Assembly: GCF_001661345.1 (NCBI RefSeq)
Contig: NW_017962921.1
Coordinates: 124,001-188,000, forward strand
Source: Ascoidea rubescens DSM 1968
Taxonomy: Eukaryota; Ascomycota; Saccharomycetes; Ascoideales; Ascoideaceae
Length of the DNA: 64,000 nt
Direction of reading: 5' to 3'
The position numbers were made by a program, and so were the translations under genes. The notes below the pieces were generated by a model. That model saw only the letters and a list, made by a program, of their open reading frames with translations, searched no databases and had not been told where the DNA came from. Every line of letters begins with the position of its first letter. The first letter of the stretch is position 1. This document shows, one piece after another, positions 33,061 to 43,786 of the stretch.

Positions 33061-35402
33061 CACTTATTACAAAAACTTCATTTCGCTTTGCTGCTTTTAT
33101 GCTACACTTTAGTTTTAGTTTTAGTTTTAGTTTTACTTTCAAATTATTTGGCTTCTTTCCCATTTGCTTACTGCAATTTAGATTTCTCATTTGCTTAAAT
33201 AAGTTTTATTCTAGGCTGTTCAATTAATGAACCAGAGTAAAAAAAATATCAAAGAGAATCAAGGGAAATAAAAATAAACGAAAAAAATCAAAAAATATCA
33301 AAAAAATCATAAAAATCAAAAAACATCACATAAAAATACCAAATTAATTAAATCTTAAATAATAATTGTCTAAAAGACTTAAAGTTTCACCAATAAAATT
33401 GCATTTTATTGGAAAACCTCCACAATAACTCAGCTAGTAAACACCAGAATATAACAACACCAAATTACCTACCCAAGAACTTATCTGTTCAAACCAACAC
33501 CACGACTACTTGTGCCTCCATCTCTATCATCACATATTGTATTGTAAAACCACTTTAATTCTGATACCAAATGTATATTCATTTACATGTTCTATCATAT
33601 ACCTATGGGTTTTATTCTTCCCAGACAATTCTTTCGTTCTAGTCTTTTTAGAATCTTTTTAGATTTTTTGTCTTTTTTATCCTTTTTGGCTTTTCAGATT
33701 ATTCAGAAGTTTAACCTGAACTTATTTTTGTTATTTCACTATTCAAAAATTCCAACTTGAATTTCCTATTTATGTAACTTTTATACACTGTTGATCAAAC
33801 TAAAAGTATGAGACATGAAGTTGTTCAAGTTGAACGAACCAACTTGAACCTTCCCAAGCTAATCTTGCACAAATGACAAAAACCCAATAAAATTATCATT
33901 AACATTGAGCCTTTTATTATTTTATTTCTGCTTTCCTTCTTCATTTTCTTTTCAATTTAGGTTTCTAAAAAAAAGAGAAAGAAAAAAAAATTTACCTAAA
34001 GATATCTGAAAATATTAGAATATTAATACATGTTATTGAACAAATTTATTTTAATTAACTTCATATATAATATTGAATCTATTATCAACCTTTTTAAACT
34101 TTTAATTTTTATTTGAATCAGCTACCTGGAAATTTCAAATAAAAACCACAATCAATTCCTACTTTTTAAGTCTTACATAATTTTTTGAATTTGAATTTGA
34201 ATTTAATTTACTTTCTAAATCATTTATCTACTTTTCTATTTATTTCTCTATTTATTTATTTATTTATTAATTTATTTATTTATTTGTTTATTTATTTACC
34301 TATTTGTCTATTTGTCTATTTGTTCTATTCTACTTTTCTATTTATTAATACAAATTCCATCTCGATTTTTTTTCACCTGTTTTCCTATTAATTCCTGATA
34401 AATTTATTTTTTACTCACTTTCAATTTGATCATAACTTATTTTTATTTTGCTCTTAATTTCTTCATTTTTATTTTAAAATTATAAAAGAAATTTCTCTCT
34501 ATCTTTGTTTTGACACTTAGTTTTCTTCAACAGCTCTTTAAAGGTCTTACTTCTCTCTTCTTTCAAATATAAACTAGCATTTGGGATCTTCTCTTCCACT
34601 TTCAAAAACCTGAAAGTTCAGATATATATAGATATCGCAACAATTTATCCTTTGAAGAAGACAGGAAACATAAAACAGAATACAATTTAAAATTACTACA
34701 ACAATATAAGATTTGAATAAATACAATAGAAGTTCTAATTTAGGTTTTACTTTTCTTGAATTTCTTTTCAATCTCATTTTAAATTTCAATAATTTCAACG
34801 ATATCAATACTCTTTAACAACTTTTAACAACCTTTATCACTTTTATTACAATTAAACTAGAAAAATTCCATTGAGTCTAGTCATATTTCGATATATTTAT
34901 TCACTGCTACCCAAGGTCTTATCAATTTAGAATAAAGCTCTTAAATCTCACTTTCCCTCATTCACTCATTCATAAAATGAATTAGTCCTTAATAGCCTTT
35001 TATTTACGACCCAATATCAAAGTTTATCATTAATTCAAATCCTAACATTATACATTTTACCTATCACCTAAAAAGTTCAGATTTTTTTTATTAGCTTTAC
35101 TATTTTGTATTTTCATATTACTTTGTTTTTTTTTCTGTTTTTTTCTTTACATTTTATCACATTTTTCTTAGCACTAAATCTCTCATAATCTTTATTACAA
35201 TCCTGAACCAAAAAGCACAAAAAAAAATTAAAATCCTATAAATTCTATTAATAAAAACTACTCCTCCCAAAAAAAAGATTTAAATAATCAATAAGATAAG
35301 ATCTCAAAAAATTTCAAGATCCACACTGCTAAATTTTAAGCAAACTCAAATTCTCCTGAATTCCCCTATCTCATCGTTACTTATAAGTTAACAAATTTTT
35401 TC

Positions 35403-37523
35403 ATGATATTATCTATAATGCATTCCCAACCAACTCAGCGAAACTCCCCCAAGTCTGCTTTAAATTTTTCTCGATGGAGCATTGAGATGGATGCTGCTCT
35501 TGTTAAATTTGCCATTGAACAGGTGGATGAAACATATATCAAAACTGGAGATTTTTCCAGGCAATCTTGGGCCACAATTATAAAACAACTATCAGAAATG
35601 TTTCCGGACAAAACACAAAAGTTTGACAAAAGCAAATTACTCGCTCATTTTAGAGAGGTTTTGGTCAAAGACCACCAGGTTTGGAGAGACATCAAACTTC
35701 ATGGCGTTGGCATAGTTTGGTCAGAAACTCAAAACTGTTTTGTCATCGATAACAACAGCGACACATTGGAAAACTTTTTTGCAAACCAAGGTGCAAATAA
35801 AGAGTTGTTTGAAAGAAATAAAAAGAAATTGAGCATAATGAAATTCATGTTCATGAGCAATTTTTGTTTTTACCTTGCCTGGTTCGATAAATATCTCTTT
35901 CGTTTTGATGATACAAATGACTTGAGTAAAATTGATTTTAAAAATTTAAACTTGACCATTCCAGATTTAATTAGATCTGGTTATAACAACTCAAGAGTTT
36001 ACTCAAAGTCTCACCAGCTCAAAACATTTCTTCAGCAGCAACAGCAGCAGCATCATCACCAACAACAACACCAACCCCAACTTTCTTCAACAAATATAAT
36101 GCCAGACCAATTTGGTGGAGGCATGTCTAATCAAATTCAATCTCGATTGTCAAGCAATCAGTTTAATTCTCAACTAGTTAACCAAATGAACAACCAGCTT
36201 TCTTCTCAATTAAGCCCACAAATGAATTCTCTGTTGAGCAATCAAATTAGCAACCAGTTTGAAAATCAACTTGCTGCTTCTCAATATCAATTATCAAGTC
36301 AGATGGTAAATCAAATAGGCCAGCCCATATCAAGTGATATCAGCAGTGATTTGACTAACCAATTTCAGTATCAAACTTTTCACAATTCGATGAATAACCC
36401 TATAATTCACAATCCAATGAATTCAATCCAACCTAACAATCAAGTAAATTCGATTCAATCGATATCTCCAAGCAACCAAGTAAATGCTTCCCCATTACGC
36501 CCTTTAACTACAATTCCAAATCCAGAATCTTCGCATGGTGGAACTAACATCATGCAGTTATTGCCAACTTCATCTCAATATACTCCTTTGGTTTCAGCAA
36601 CAGAGTCATCCAATCTAGGATCTTCAAGCATTCCCACGTTGGGCAGTAAAAGTCGTTCATCATCTTTGATATCTACCAACAGGATTGTGAAGCCAGAACA
36701 TTCCCCAAGTTTTCATTCGTCTCTGTCACTATTAGAAGGATCCACAATTTCAAACCTTGAGCTATTAACAACAAATTCCAGTTTATTGACTCCACAACAG
36801 ATTTCTGTAAAGGAAACACTTGAAAGAAAATTGATTGAAAACCTTTTAAAAATTAAATTAGACAAGTACAAAAAGATCACATCTGTCATTTATCAACTAC
36901 ATCAATTAAATCTTATTTCAATGGAATATGAAATAATGTTTTCGAGAAATTATTCACTGAAAAAAGATTTCACTGTTATTAATGAGTTGTTGCTAAACAA
37001 TGACTTAAGTTTTGAGGAAAGAGCACAGTATTTTAAACAGTTTATGGAGTTTTACGTCTCTCAACAAGAAAACTCTCAATCAAAAAATAAGGTGAATACT
37101 TCGACTAGTCATGTTAGTGGGGGTAATAATCTCAGCAACATTTCAACTAGCAATGCTAACAATAACAGTAATTCTAATATTAGCCCCAATACTAATAGCA
37201 GCGCTGTTACTAACAGTAGCAATAATGCTAACAATAATCACAATAAAAATAATAATAACAGTAATAATAACAATAACAACGTTAATGCTAATACAAACAA
37301 CACCAGCAACAACGTTGGTGGCAATGCCAATAACAATAGGAACCTGATTAGTCTTCCCAGTATCAATGGAATTCACAGTATTAGCAGTATTAATAATTTG
37401 AACAATAGCAATACCCATAGTCATAATCTTACTCACACTCACAGTCACCCTCATAACATCAACAGCAACAGCAACATTATGAGCAATAATATCAACATGA
37501 GAAACCATACTACTGAGCAGTGA
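35403..37523 (+). CDS. Myb/SANT-like DNA-binding protein with Gln/Asn-rich body
   Basis: A 706-residue putative transcription factor. Residues about 22-132 match the Myb/SANT-like domain (PF12776 type, also found in plant and fungal proteins related to Harbinger-transposon Myb proteins): FSRWSIEMDAALVKFAIEQV, QSWATIIKQLSEMF, the basic turn, then GVGIVWSETQNCFVIDN, the family's GFGWD-like motif, and LENFF. A Gln/His run lies near 208-228. Residues about 242-322 have hydrophobics every fourth position in an Asn/Gln background. A helical domain (about 480-575, VKETLERKLIENLLKIKLDK onward) is followed by an Asn/Ser-rich tail with His/Thr repeats. ATG 35403 is the first start; ATG 35418, five codons in, is equally possible. 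Nuclear role is inferred; I cannot name the gene. Confidence 0.8.
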   Translation: MILSIMHSQPTQRNSPKSALNFSRWSIEMDAALVKFAIEQVDETYIKTGDFSRQSWATIIKQLSEMFPDKTQKFDKSKLLAHFREVLVKDHQVWRDIKLHGVGIVWSETQNCFVIDNNSDTLENFFANQGANKELFERNKKKLSIMKFMFMSNFCFYLAWFDKYLFRFDDTNDLSKIDFKNLNLTIPDLIRSGYNNSRVYSKSHQLKTFLQQQQQQHHHQQQHQPQLSSTNIMPDQFGGGMSNQIQSRLSSNQFNSQLVNQMNNQLSSQLSPQMNSLLSNQISNQFENQLAASQYQLSSQMVNQIGQPISSDISSDLTNQFQYQTFHNSMNNPIIHNPMNSIQPNNQVNSIQSISPSNQVNASPLRPLTTIPNPESSHGGTNIMQLLPTSSQYTPLVSATESSNLGSSSIPTLGSKSRSSSLISTNRIVKPEHSPSFHSSLSLLEGSTISNLELLTTNSSLLTPQQISVKETLERKLIENLLKIKLDKYKKITSVIYQLHQLNLISMEYEIMFSRNYSLKKDFTVINELLLNNDLSFEERAQYFKQFMEFYVSQQENSQSKNKVNTSTSHVSGGNNLSNISTSNANNNSNSNISPNTNSSAVTNSSNNANNNHNKNNNNSNNNNNNVNANTNNTSNNVGGNANNNRNLISLPSINGIHSISSINNLNNSNTHSHNLTHTHSHPHNINSNSNIMSNNINMRNHTTEQ

Positions 37524-39305
37524 TTTTACTTTGGATTCATCTGTTTACTCAATATTTTAGATTTTCAAATTAATGGGGATCTTTCTACATTCCTATTTGT
37601 TTTAATTCAACTGCATCATTTGAATGTATTGCAATAATAAAAGTACTGTTTTTTTTTGTTTACATCAATTTTGCATCTGTATTATAATTTTACAACTTCT
37701 CAAGTCAAAACGTTTCAAAACACAATGATTCAATTTTGTTCTGCTTAACTTATTTTTTGTATTTTCATTTGTTATTTTTATTCTGGAATGATTCCAAAGA
37801 AGATTTCGTTCCATTAAATTAAGTTTTCTTTATATTTTGGTTTTATTTAATAACTTCAAAAAAAAAAATTAGCATTTAATTCATCAGGTTTTTATATCTT
37901 TTAACCACACTTTTGATTTATTTCATCGTTTGGTCTTTTGATTTGTTTTATTGTTTTTAAATTAATCCATTCGCTTTTCATCTAACTTTGAAATAATTCA
38001 CCAACAGATTTTATTGTTTTTATCAAATTCATTATCATATTTTTTATTCAAGAGCTGTCAAAGAAATGAAAGTAAACCAGAAATCATTAATGAATTCATA
38101 ACCAAACACTTCAAATTCGAAATAACCCAAAATCAAATAAATACACGGCTCCATTGTTATAAAATCTTATCTTTATTGTTGTTCATTTCATTTCACTATA
38201 ATATACAGTCACATTTTCTTTCTGCTTCTCAAAACTGGTTATTATGTTTTTTTGTTGCTTTTTTCACTCAATTCTATTTGTTTTCCTTTCATATTAAAAA
38301 GAACATTCTACCAGAGAGGTTTTAAAATTACAAAGCCTTGGATATACTATCACTAATGAAAGATCTGGTTGGATCTGCTTAACAGACTTTAATATTTGAA
38401 ATTGTTGATGATCATTTCCTCAATAAAAAGGTTTTTGATTCAATTAGCTTGAATTCCATCGAGATTATTTTTATCAACCACCCAGCTTTGTTAGTTGTTG
38501 CTTTGAAATAGCATTATTTTTCTGTTAGGAAATATAGCTAATTTTGTTTGTTTTTGTTCTTTTTTTGTTTTCTTTTTATGTTCTTTCATATTATTTTATT
38601 TTCTATAGTGATGATTCATTGATAATCATTTTTGGATTAGAAAATTTACTTTTATTTATCCTTTGATATTTTTGTTTCATAAACTTGTTTTAATTAATTA
38701 GCTTCACTTTTCTTTTTTGATTGACATATTATTTCCTCCACAAAGTTTTGTAAAACGTAACAACCCTAAACAACCCTTGAAACTCAAATAATGAATAACT
38801 TATCGCCCAGTCTGCTGTAATTAGATCTCTGAGAATTAGCTTCAGTCTTTCCAAGTACAATTGCTTCTAAACCAAAACATATTGTTTTTAGCGTAGTACC
38901 CTCCATTAGAACAGTGATAGAGTTGAAAGAACTGCAAACCTCATTCCTAAGTTTTCACAACTTGACTGAAGCAAATAAATTCTTTGACACATCATAGTGG
39001 GCAGTATAAATAACTACATGGAACTGTTTACTGTTCAGACGTCTTTGTTTTAGCGAAATAACTAATTTGCAAACCATTTTAGATTCAATTGCACAAAGAC
39101 GATGTTGCTCTAAATGAAGAACCATAATTCTACTTAGCTCAAAAATAAAATCCAGTAGTGTGAACTTTCAAGTGAACCAACTGATATTCATTAATTATAT
39201 AAAGTAGGATCCGTAAAATATAAGCTTCCCAAAACAATAAATGTGTATACTCAAAAAGCAACTGTTAACACAACACCAATCAACTAACTCAGTCAAGAGT
39301 AAAAC
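37524..39305. other. Convergent spacer between the Myb/SANT-like gene and NEO1
   Basis: 1.8 kb of A/T-rich DNA where both transcripts end. The 103-codon plus-strand frame at 38,014 begins with TTG, is Phe/Leu-rich and is probably chance. Nothing else is seen. Confidence 0.6.
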
Positions 39306-42300
39306 CTAGACTTGTTGAACTTTTGCATAGTTTGGTGGTCTGAGTTTTCTGTTCAATGCTTTAGAGCCCCATATCGGCAAAATAGAGACAGCCAAAATAA
39401 GTATGGTTTGCCAGAGGAATTTGAATGAGCTAACGTACTGCAAGTCAAAATAGTCACCTAAAAATGGGATTGAAATGATAAATATTAATGCCGTTAAGAT
39501 TTCGGCACCAATCATGATTTTGGTCCATGTATATATTTCGATTGCCACCATTATCAACTCATTAAAAATTAAGGCTGTGAAGCTAAGTGCAACCATAGTT
39601 GAAAAGTAAACAGGATCAATTGATGTTAGTTGTTGTGATAATAGCTGTATAACACATCCCTGGTAAAACGATAGTATGCACCAAACAAAAAAGGATTTAT
39701 AAGAAAGAGATCTGCCAACAGTCAACTCTTTGTACAACTCAGGATACATATTGGCCAAACTTTCATTTACATCACAATCCAACACCATAGAAAAAACAGG
39801 AGCCATTGTATATAGAGTAGCATAACCAACCATCAACCAGCCTTGATACAAAGCCAACGGCTCAAATAATGAGGAAACCGAGTAAACAGCCTGACAAACA
39901 GAAATGATCAACCCCCTATGGATTACAAACTGGGCTAGTTTTGCTGATCTTTTGTAAGAGTTTCTTCCATGCCATAATAATAGTTTGGATAAATGACAAA
40001 ACTGAGTTATAGAAAAGTCAGCGGCCAAAGAGGCCTGTTTTCCTTCTTTCCCAACAATTCCGACTCCAACATCGGCACACTGAATCATTGATACATCATT
40101 ACCACCATCACCGATACAGCAGACTCTTTTCTTTGTAATTTCTCGAATCATCAATGCAACATCGGCCTTTTGCTGGGGAGTACATCGACATGCCACAACA
40201 ACCGGCAATTTCACCACAATGTCAAAAAATTCCTGTTTATAATATTTCATGAAAACACCAAGAGACTCCCCATCAATTAGCAAGCAAGCATCATTATTGG
40301 TTTTTAAATATTCTATAGAGTCCAACACGTTATGCTGATTTTCGTTTAATTTCGTGACAACATGAACATATTGACCTCTAGAAATCAACTTTGCACTGAC
40401 AGAAACGCATCTTGCGGTTTCAACTTTATCACCAGTTAACATCCATATTTTCACTCCTGCGTTTCTTAATAGCTCAATTGAAGATTTCACATCCTTTTGC
40501 AATTTATCCTCAACTCCAGTTAAACCCAACAAATCTAAATCGTGTTCGAGATATTTGCTAGTAACACTTGCCATTTCCAAATCACGGTTGTACATAGACA
40601 AAGATGCTTCTTCATATTGTTTTTTGAAAGTATGATACAAATCAGTGCTTAGTTTCTTTCTTCCAATGACTAAAGTTCTAAGCCCTTCTCTAGCCATATT
40701 TCCAGTTTCTTCATCCAACCAGTCATTATGTTGAACAATTTTACTCATGACCGTATCGGCACCTTTCTCTAAAAACCAGTATTCTTGCTTTTGTTTATCC
40801 TTCACAATAATACCCATCCTTTTTGTGTCAGAATTAAATGGAAATACTTGTAATATGTCGAAATGCAAAGAATTGGAGGAGACATGATGAACCAATGTGA
40901 CAGAGTTTCTGTCTCTTTTGTACAATGACAACCCAACCGATTCTGTATATTTTACGATAGCAATTTCATCAGGAGATGCAGCTTGGTAGTTCAAGATCCC
41001 ATCCTCAATTGTTGGAGTGACGTTGTGACATATGGCTAGGGTAGTAATTAAATCTCTAACTCTTTGAGACAAATCTCTTCTTGTTTTTGGGGCCTCATTC
41101 ACCAAATGATTGGATGAGTTTTCAAACCTCATAGTAGAAATGTAGTCACTGACAATATCCATTGAATCACCAGCATAGGACACGGTTCCTAAATGAAGCT
41201 TTTTGAGTTCCATATCATTTTGAGTCAATGTACCAGTTTTATCGGATAGTAAATATTCAATTCGACCCAAATCCTCGGGAATGGTGCTTGTTCTGACAAT
41301 AGTATCCGGTATTGCTTTATCGTTTTCGATTTGGTGAGCATAAACCGATTTTCCCAAATCTAAATTAACTCTTAATGAAACGGGAATGATAGTAGAAAAA
41401 AGAATGAGATATTTCATGATGTCAATATACCAGCCTTGTTTATTTTGTTTGAAGCAAACGAGAAGAACGGAAAGAATGAAAACCGAAAAACACAAGATCT
41501 TTGACAAGGAGTTGATTTCCAATTCAAGCAAGCATATTTTACCGGTTGATTTGGTTGTATTCATGGACTGTCTGGTATGAGAACCAGTGTAGACTACACA
41601 GCCAACAGCACTTCCTGAAGCCAAGACAGTGTTTGCCCAAAGGGTGTTATCAATGTTCAAGGGAATGGTTTGATTATTATAGACCAAGTTTCCCAAAAAG
41701 GAATGAATAAATTTGGCTGGAGGACTAGCAGTGATGCTGATAGTACTTAGTTGCTCATAAGACAAAGTTTGTGTGAGAGGAGTTGCAATTCGTAATTTCC
41801 AATCGGTTTCACCATCTAGCTGATCTGTTTTGATGAAAGATTCCCCAGTTGATTCAGAAGATTGAAGAAGAATCATATCTGCAGGGATTCTTTTGCCTTT
41901 ATGTATCTGGACTAGATCCCCTATTTTCAAGTTTTTACTCTGGACGTTGATTATCTGATTATTAGGATCTGTGGTTAAAACTTGGTATAATTCGCTATTG
42001 GATTCAGAATCTCTCCGTCTTCTTTGAATATCATCAACAGCTTCTTTGAACATTGTTACAGAAAGTACAAATGCGAGTGGAACAATATAGGAAGAAAGAT
42101 AGCCAATTCGCAAGATGGGAATAGCTTGGGTCAAAGCAACCACCAAGAAATATAGGTTGAAAAAGAATTTGAATTGATCATACAAGATCACTGGAATAAA
42201 AGTTAGCGGAGAATATTTTGCATTGGAGATTGCATTCAGAGGAAAACCCGAGTTATTAACGCCAGGATAAACAGTTCTTTCTGATAAATCTGGTATTGGG

Positions 42301-43172
42301 TTACTAACATTGTTGGAAGAATCGTCTCTTGAAGGCGAAGAAGCTAAAGGTAGAGATATAGTACTTTTGGACCTGAAGAGTGTTTTTAAATTCAACCAAA
42401 CCGATCGCAATGCTTTTCTCCGATTTTGACTTTTATTAAAGTTCGAGACTTGGCTTGTGGAGAGAATGGGAGTGGTATCATCCATATTCATAGAGGATTC
42501 TAAAACACCATTAGTGTTGTTAATATTATTATCGCTATTATTAGTGCCATTGTAATTGCTGTTATTATTACTATTTTTATCATTATTATTGTCAATAATA
42601 TGATTGAAATGACCGCGTTCATCTTCATCATTATCATCACCATCATCATCTAAGTAAAGATTATCATGTTGATTATTTGAATATCGGTTTAGGGTAAAAG
42701 ATGTTGAGCGAGAGTAAAAGTTTTCATTTTTCCAGTTGGCATTATTATTATTAGTGTTGAAATCCATATTATCCAAAGGAATTGAGGAGAAATTTTTTTT
42801 TAGATTCAGTAAACTAGAAGATTTCTGATGATAATCTTTATTGGTACTAGTGTTACTAGTATTGTTATTATTATAAGAGTAATTGATTAGATTGATGTCC
42901 TCAAATGGATTGAAATCTGGCTGAATATCCGCTAAATTTGATGAATCCAATCGAAGAATATTAGAATTGGATGGAGTTTCAGTCAATTCTGAACTCGAAA
43001 TTGACGAAGATGAGTTTGAATCTCCTTTAGATTTAGATTTTTGATTGGATTTAGAAATATGGTTGGAATTTTTGAGTTTGGATGAAACTGAAGATTTTGA
43101 AAAAGAGTTAGGGGAGGTTGATGAAGGAAAAAAATGGGCTGTATCAGAAGTGCTTTTGTTTGGAATACTCAT
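39306..43172 (-). CDS. NEO1: NEO1, P4-ATPase phospholipid flippase
   Basis: A 1288-residue P4-ATPase, orthologue of essential yeast Neo1 (animal ATP9A/B), which flips aminophospholipids in Golgi and endosomal membranes and needs no Cdc50 subunit. Residues 1-325 are Ser/Asn/Asp-rich and longer than in S. cerevisiae Neo1 (1151 in total). Then come FPLNAISNAKYSPLTFIP, YDQFKFFFNLYFLVVALTQA, FKEAVDDIQRRRRDSESN, the actuator motif DQLDGETDWKLR, PVSLRVNLDLGKSVYAHQIE (PISL-type membrane motif), and DKTGTLTQNDMELKKLHLG with catalytic Asp644. Further on are QAASPDEIAIVKYTESVGLS, FPFNSDTKRMGIIVK, LTGDKVETARCVSVSAKLIS, CCIGDGGNDVSMIQCADVGV and a six-helix C-terminal membrane part ending LRPPNYAKVQQV. Ten membrane segments, all key motifs intact. 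Its promoter faces the aminotransferase pseudogene. Confidence 0.97.
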   Translation of the reverse strand: MSIPNKSTSDTAHFFPSSTSPNSFSKSSVSSKLKNSNHISKSNQKSKSKGDSNSSSSISSSELTETPSNSNILRLDSSNLADIQPDFNPFEDINLINYSYNNNNTSNTSTNKDYHQKSSSLLNLKKNFSSIPLDNMDFNTNNNNANWKNENFYSRSTSFTLNRYSNNQHDNLYLDDDGDDNDEDERGHFNHIIDNNNDKNSNNNSNYNGTNNSDNNINNTNGVLESSMNMDDTTPILSTSQVSNFNKSQNRRKALRSVWLNLKTLFRSKSTISLPLASSPSRDDSSNNVSNPIPDLSERTVYPGVNNSGFPLNAISNAKYSPLTFIPVILYDQFKFFFNLYFLVVALTQAIPILRIGYLSSYIVPLAFVLSVTMFKEAVDDIQRRRRDSESNSELYQVLTTDPNNQIINVQSKNLKIGDLVQIHKGKRIPADMILLQSSESTGESFIKTDQLDGETDWKLRIATPLTQTLSYEQLSTISITASPPAKFIHSFLGNLVYNNQTIPLNIDNTLWANTVLASGSAVGCVVYTGSHTRQSMNTTKSTGKICLLELEINSLSKILCFSVFILSVLLVCFKQNKQGWYIDIMKYLILFSTIIPVSLRVNLDLGKSVYAHQIENDKAIPDTIVRTSTIPEDLGRIEYLLSDKTGTLTQNDMELKKLHLGTVSYAGDSMDIVSDYISTMRFENSSNHLVNEAPKTRRDLSQRVRDLITTLAICHNVTPTIEDGILNYQAASPDEIAIVKYTESVGLSLYKRDRNSVTLVHHVSSNSLHFDILQVFPFNSDTKRMGIIVKDKQKQEYWFLEKGADTVMSKIVQHNDWLDEETGNMAREGLRTLVIGRKKLSTDLYHTFKKQYEEASLSMYNRDLEMASVTSKYLEHDLDLLGLTGVEDKLQKDVKSSIELLRNAGVKIWMLTGDKVETARCVSVSAKLISRGQYVHVVTKLNENQHNVLDSIEYLKTNNDACLLIDGESLGVFMKYYKQEFFDIVVKLPVVVACRCTPQQKADVALMIREITKKRVCCIGDGGNDVSMIQCADVGVGIVGKEGKQASLAADFSITQFCHLSKLLLWHGRNSYKRSAKLAQFVIHRGLIISVCQAVYSVSSLFEPLALYQGWLMVGYATLYTMAPVFSMVLDCDVNESLANMYPELYKELTVGRSLSYKSFFVWCILSFYQGCVIQLLSQQLTSIDPVYFSTMVALSFTALIFNELIMVAIEIYTWTKIMIGAEILTALIFIISIPFLGDYFDLQYVSSFKFLWQTILILAVSILPIWGSKALNRKLRPPNYAKVQQV

Positions 43173-43786
43173 TTAGGTAAGTAAGCCCAGCTAAGTAGTA
43201 GAATAAAGGGATGTGAGTTTTTAAAGCTGCAATGGCAATCTGCTTCTATGGAATATATGATCAGTTAAGACCAAACGAGAAGCTTAATTGGGTGATTGTT
43301 CAGGTGGATTGGAAATAATTGGGAATAGTTGGGGTATCAAAGGAGAAGGTCAATTTAGAAAAAATCTCAGGGGCAAAGAAACATGTACGACGCAAACCTG
43401 ATGGAAAATAATTAAAAGAAAACAAAACTCAATATCCCTAAAAGTAGTAACAAGAACAAAACACCAACTAATCAATATCTGACCAGCGAAAAGATGTTGG
43501 TCAAAAAGATGGAAGTGTTTTGAAGGCTTTGCGTTGATTCCTTTTCCGGAGTGCGGCGGTGCAGGGCGCGTGAGCACTTGTGACAGCACCGCCATACAAC
43601 GCTTACCACATAATAAACGCAATAGTATGCATTCGCAAATAGTGCATGGTCCCGCATATCCCAATCTCCTGACCAAGCGGTGGAAAAATTATTACGTGAT
43701 ACACATTTTGAATAACCAACTCATATTTCACACCCTTTTTATCAACACTAGTCTTTGTCATCAGGTCAAGTTCCTCGATACAGAAG
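43173..43786. promoter_or_regulatory. Divergent promoter between NEO1 and the aminotransferase pseudogene
   Basis: 614 bp between the two start codons. A GC-rich core at about 43,535-43,605 (TTCCGGAGTGCGGCGGTG and GCGCGTGAGC) sits between A/T-rich flanks. Small frames on both strands here are short and overlap. The intact spacing suggests the aminotransferase had a normal promoter. Confidence 0.55.

Larger units (their letters stand above)
26496..35402. other. Nine-kilobase stretch without a convincing gene
   Basis: Mostly A/T-rich with stops in all frames. It contains three GC-richer islands (about 27.05-27.45, 29.50-29.70 and 31.75-32.35 kb), several short tandem repeats (9-bp GCTGAAAAT units at 26,986-27,022; three 14-bp units at 33,019-33,060; TTTAG and TTTA runs near 33.1 and 34.25 kb) and one hydrophobic minus-strand frame. 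Since the downstream gene encodes a putative transcription factor, part of this could be an extended regulatory region or hold non-coding RNA genes. That is inference. Confidence 0.5.

Noticed and set aside
38014-38325. 103-codon plus-strand frame
   Set aside because: TTG start, Phe/Leu-rich, in the 3' spacer of two convergent genes.
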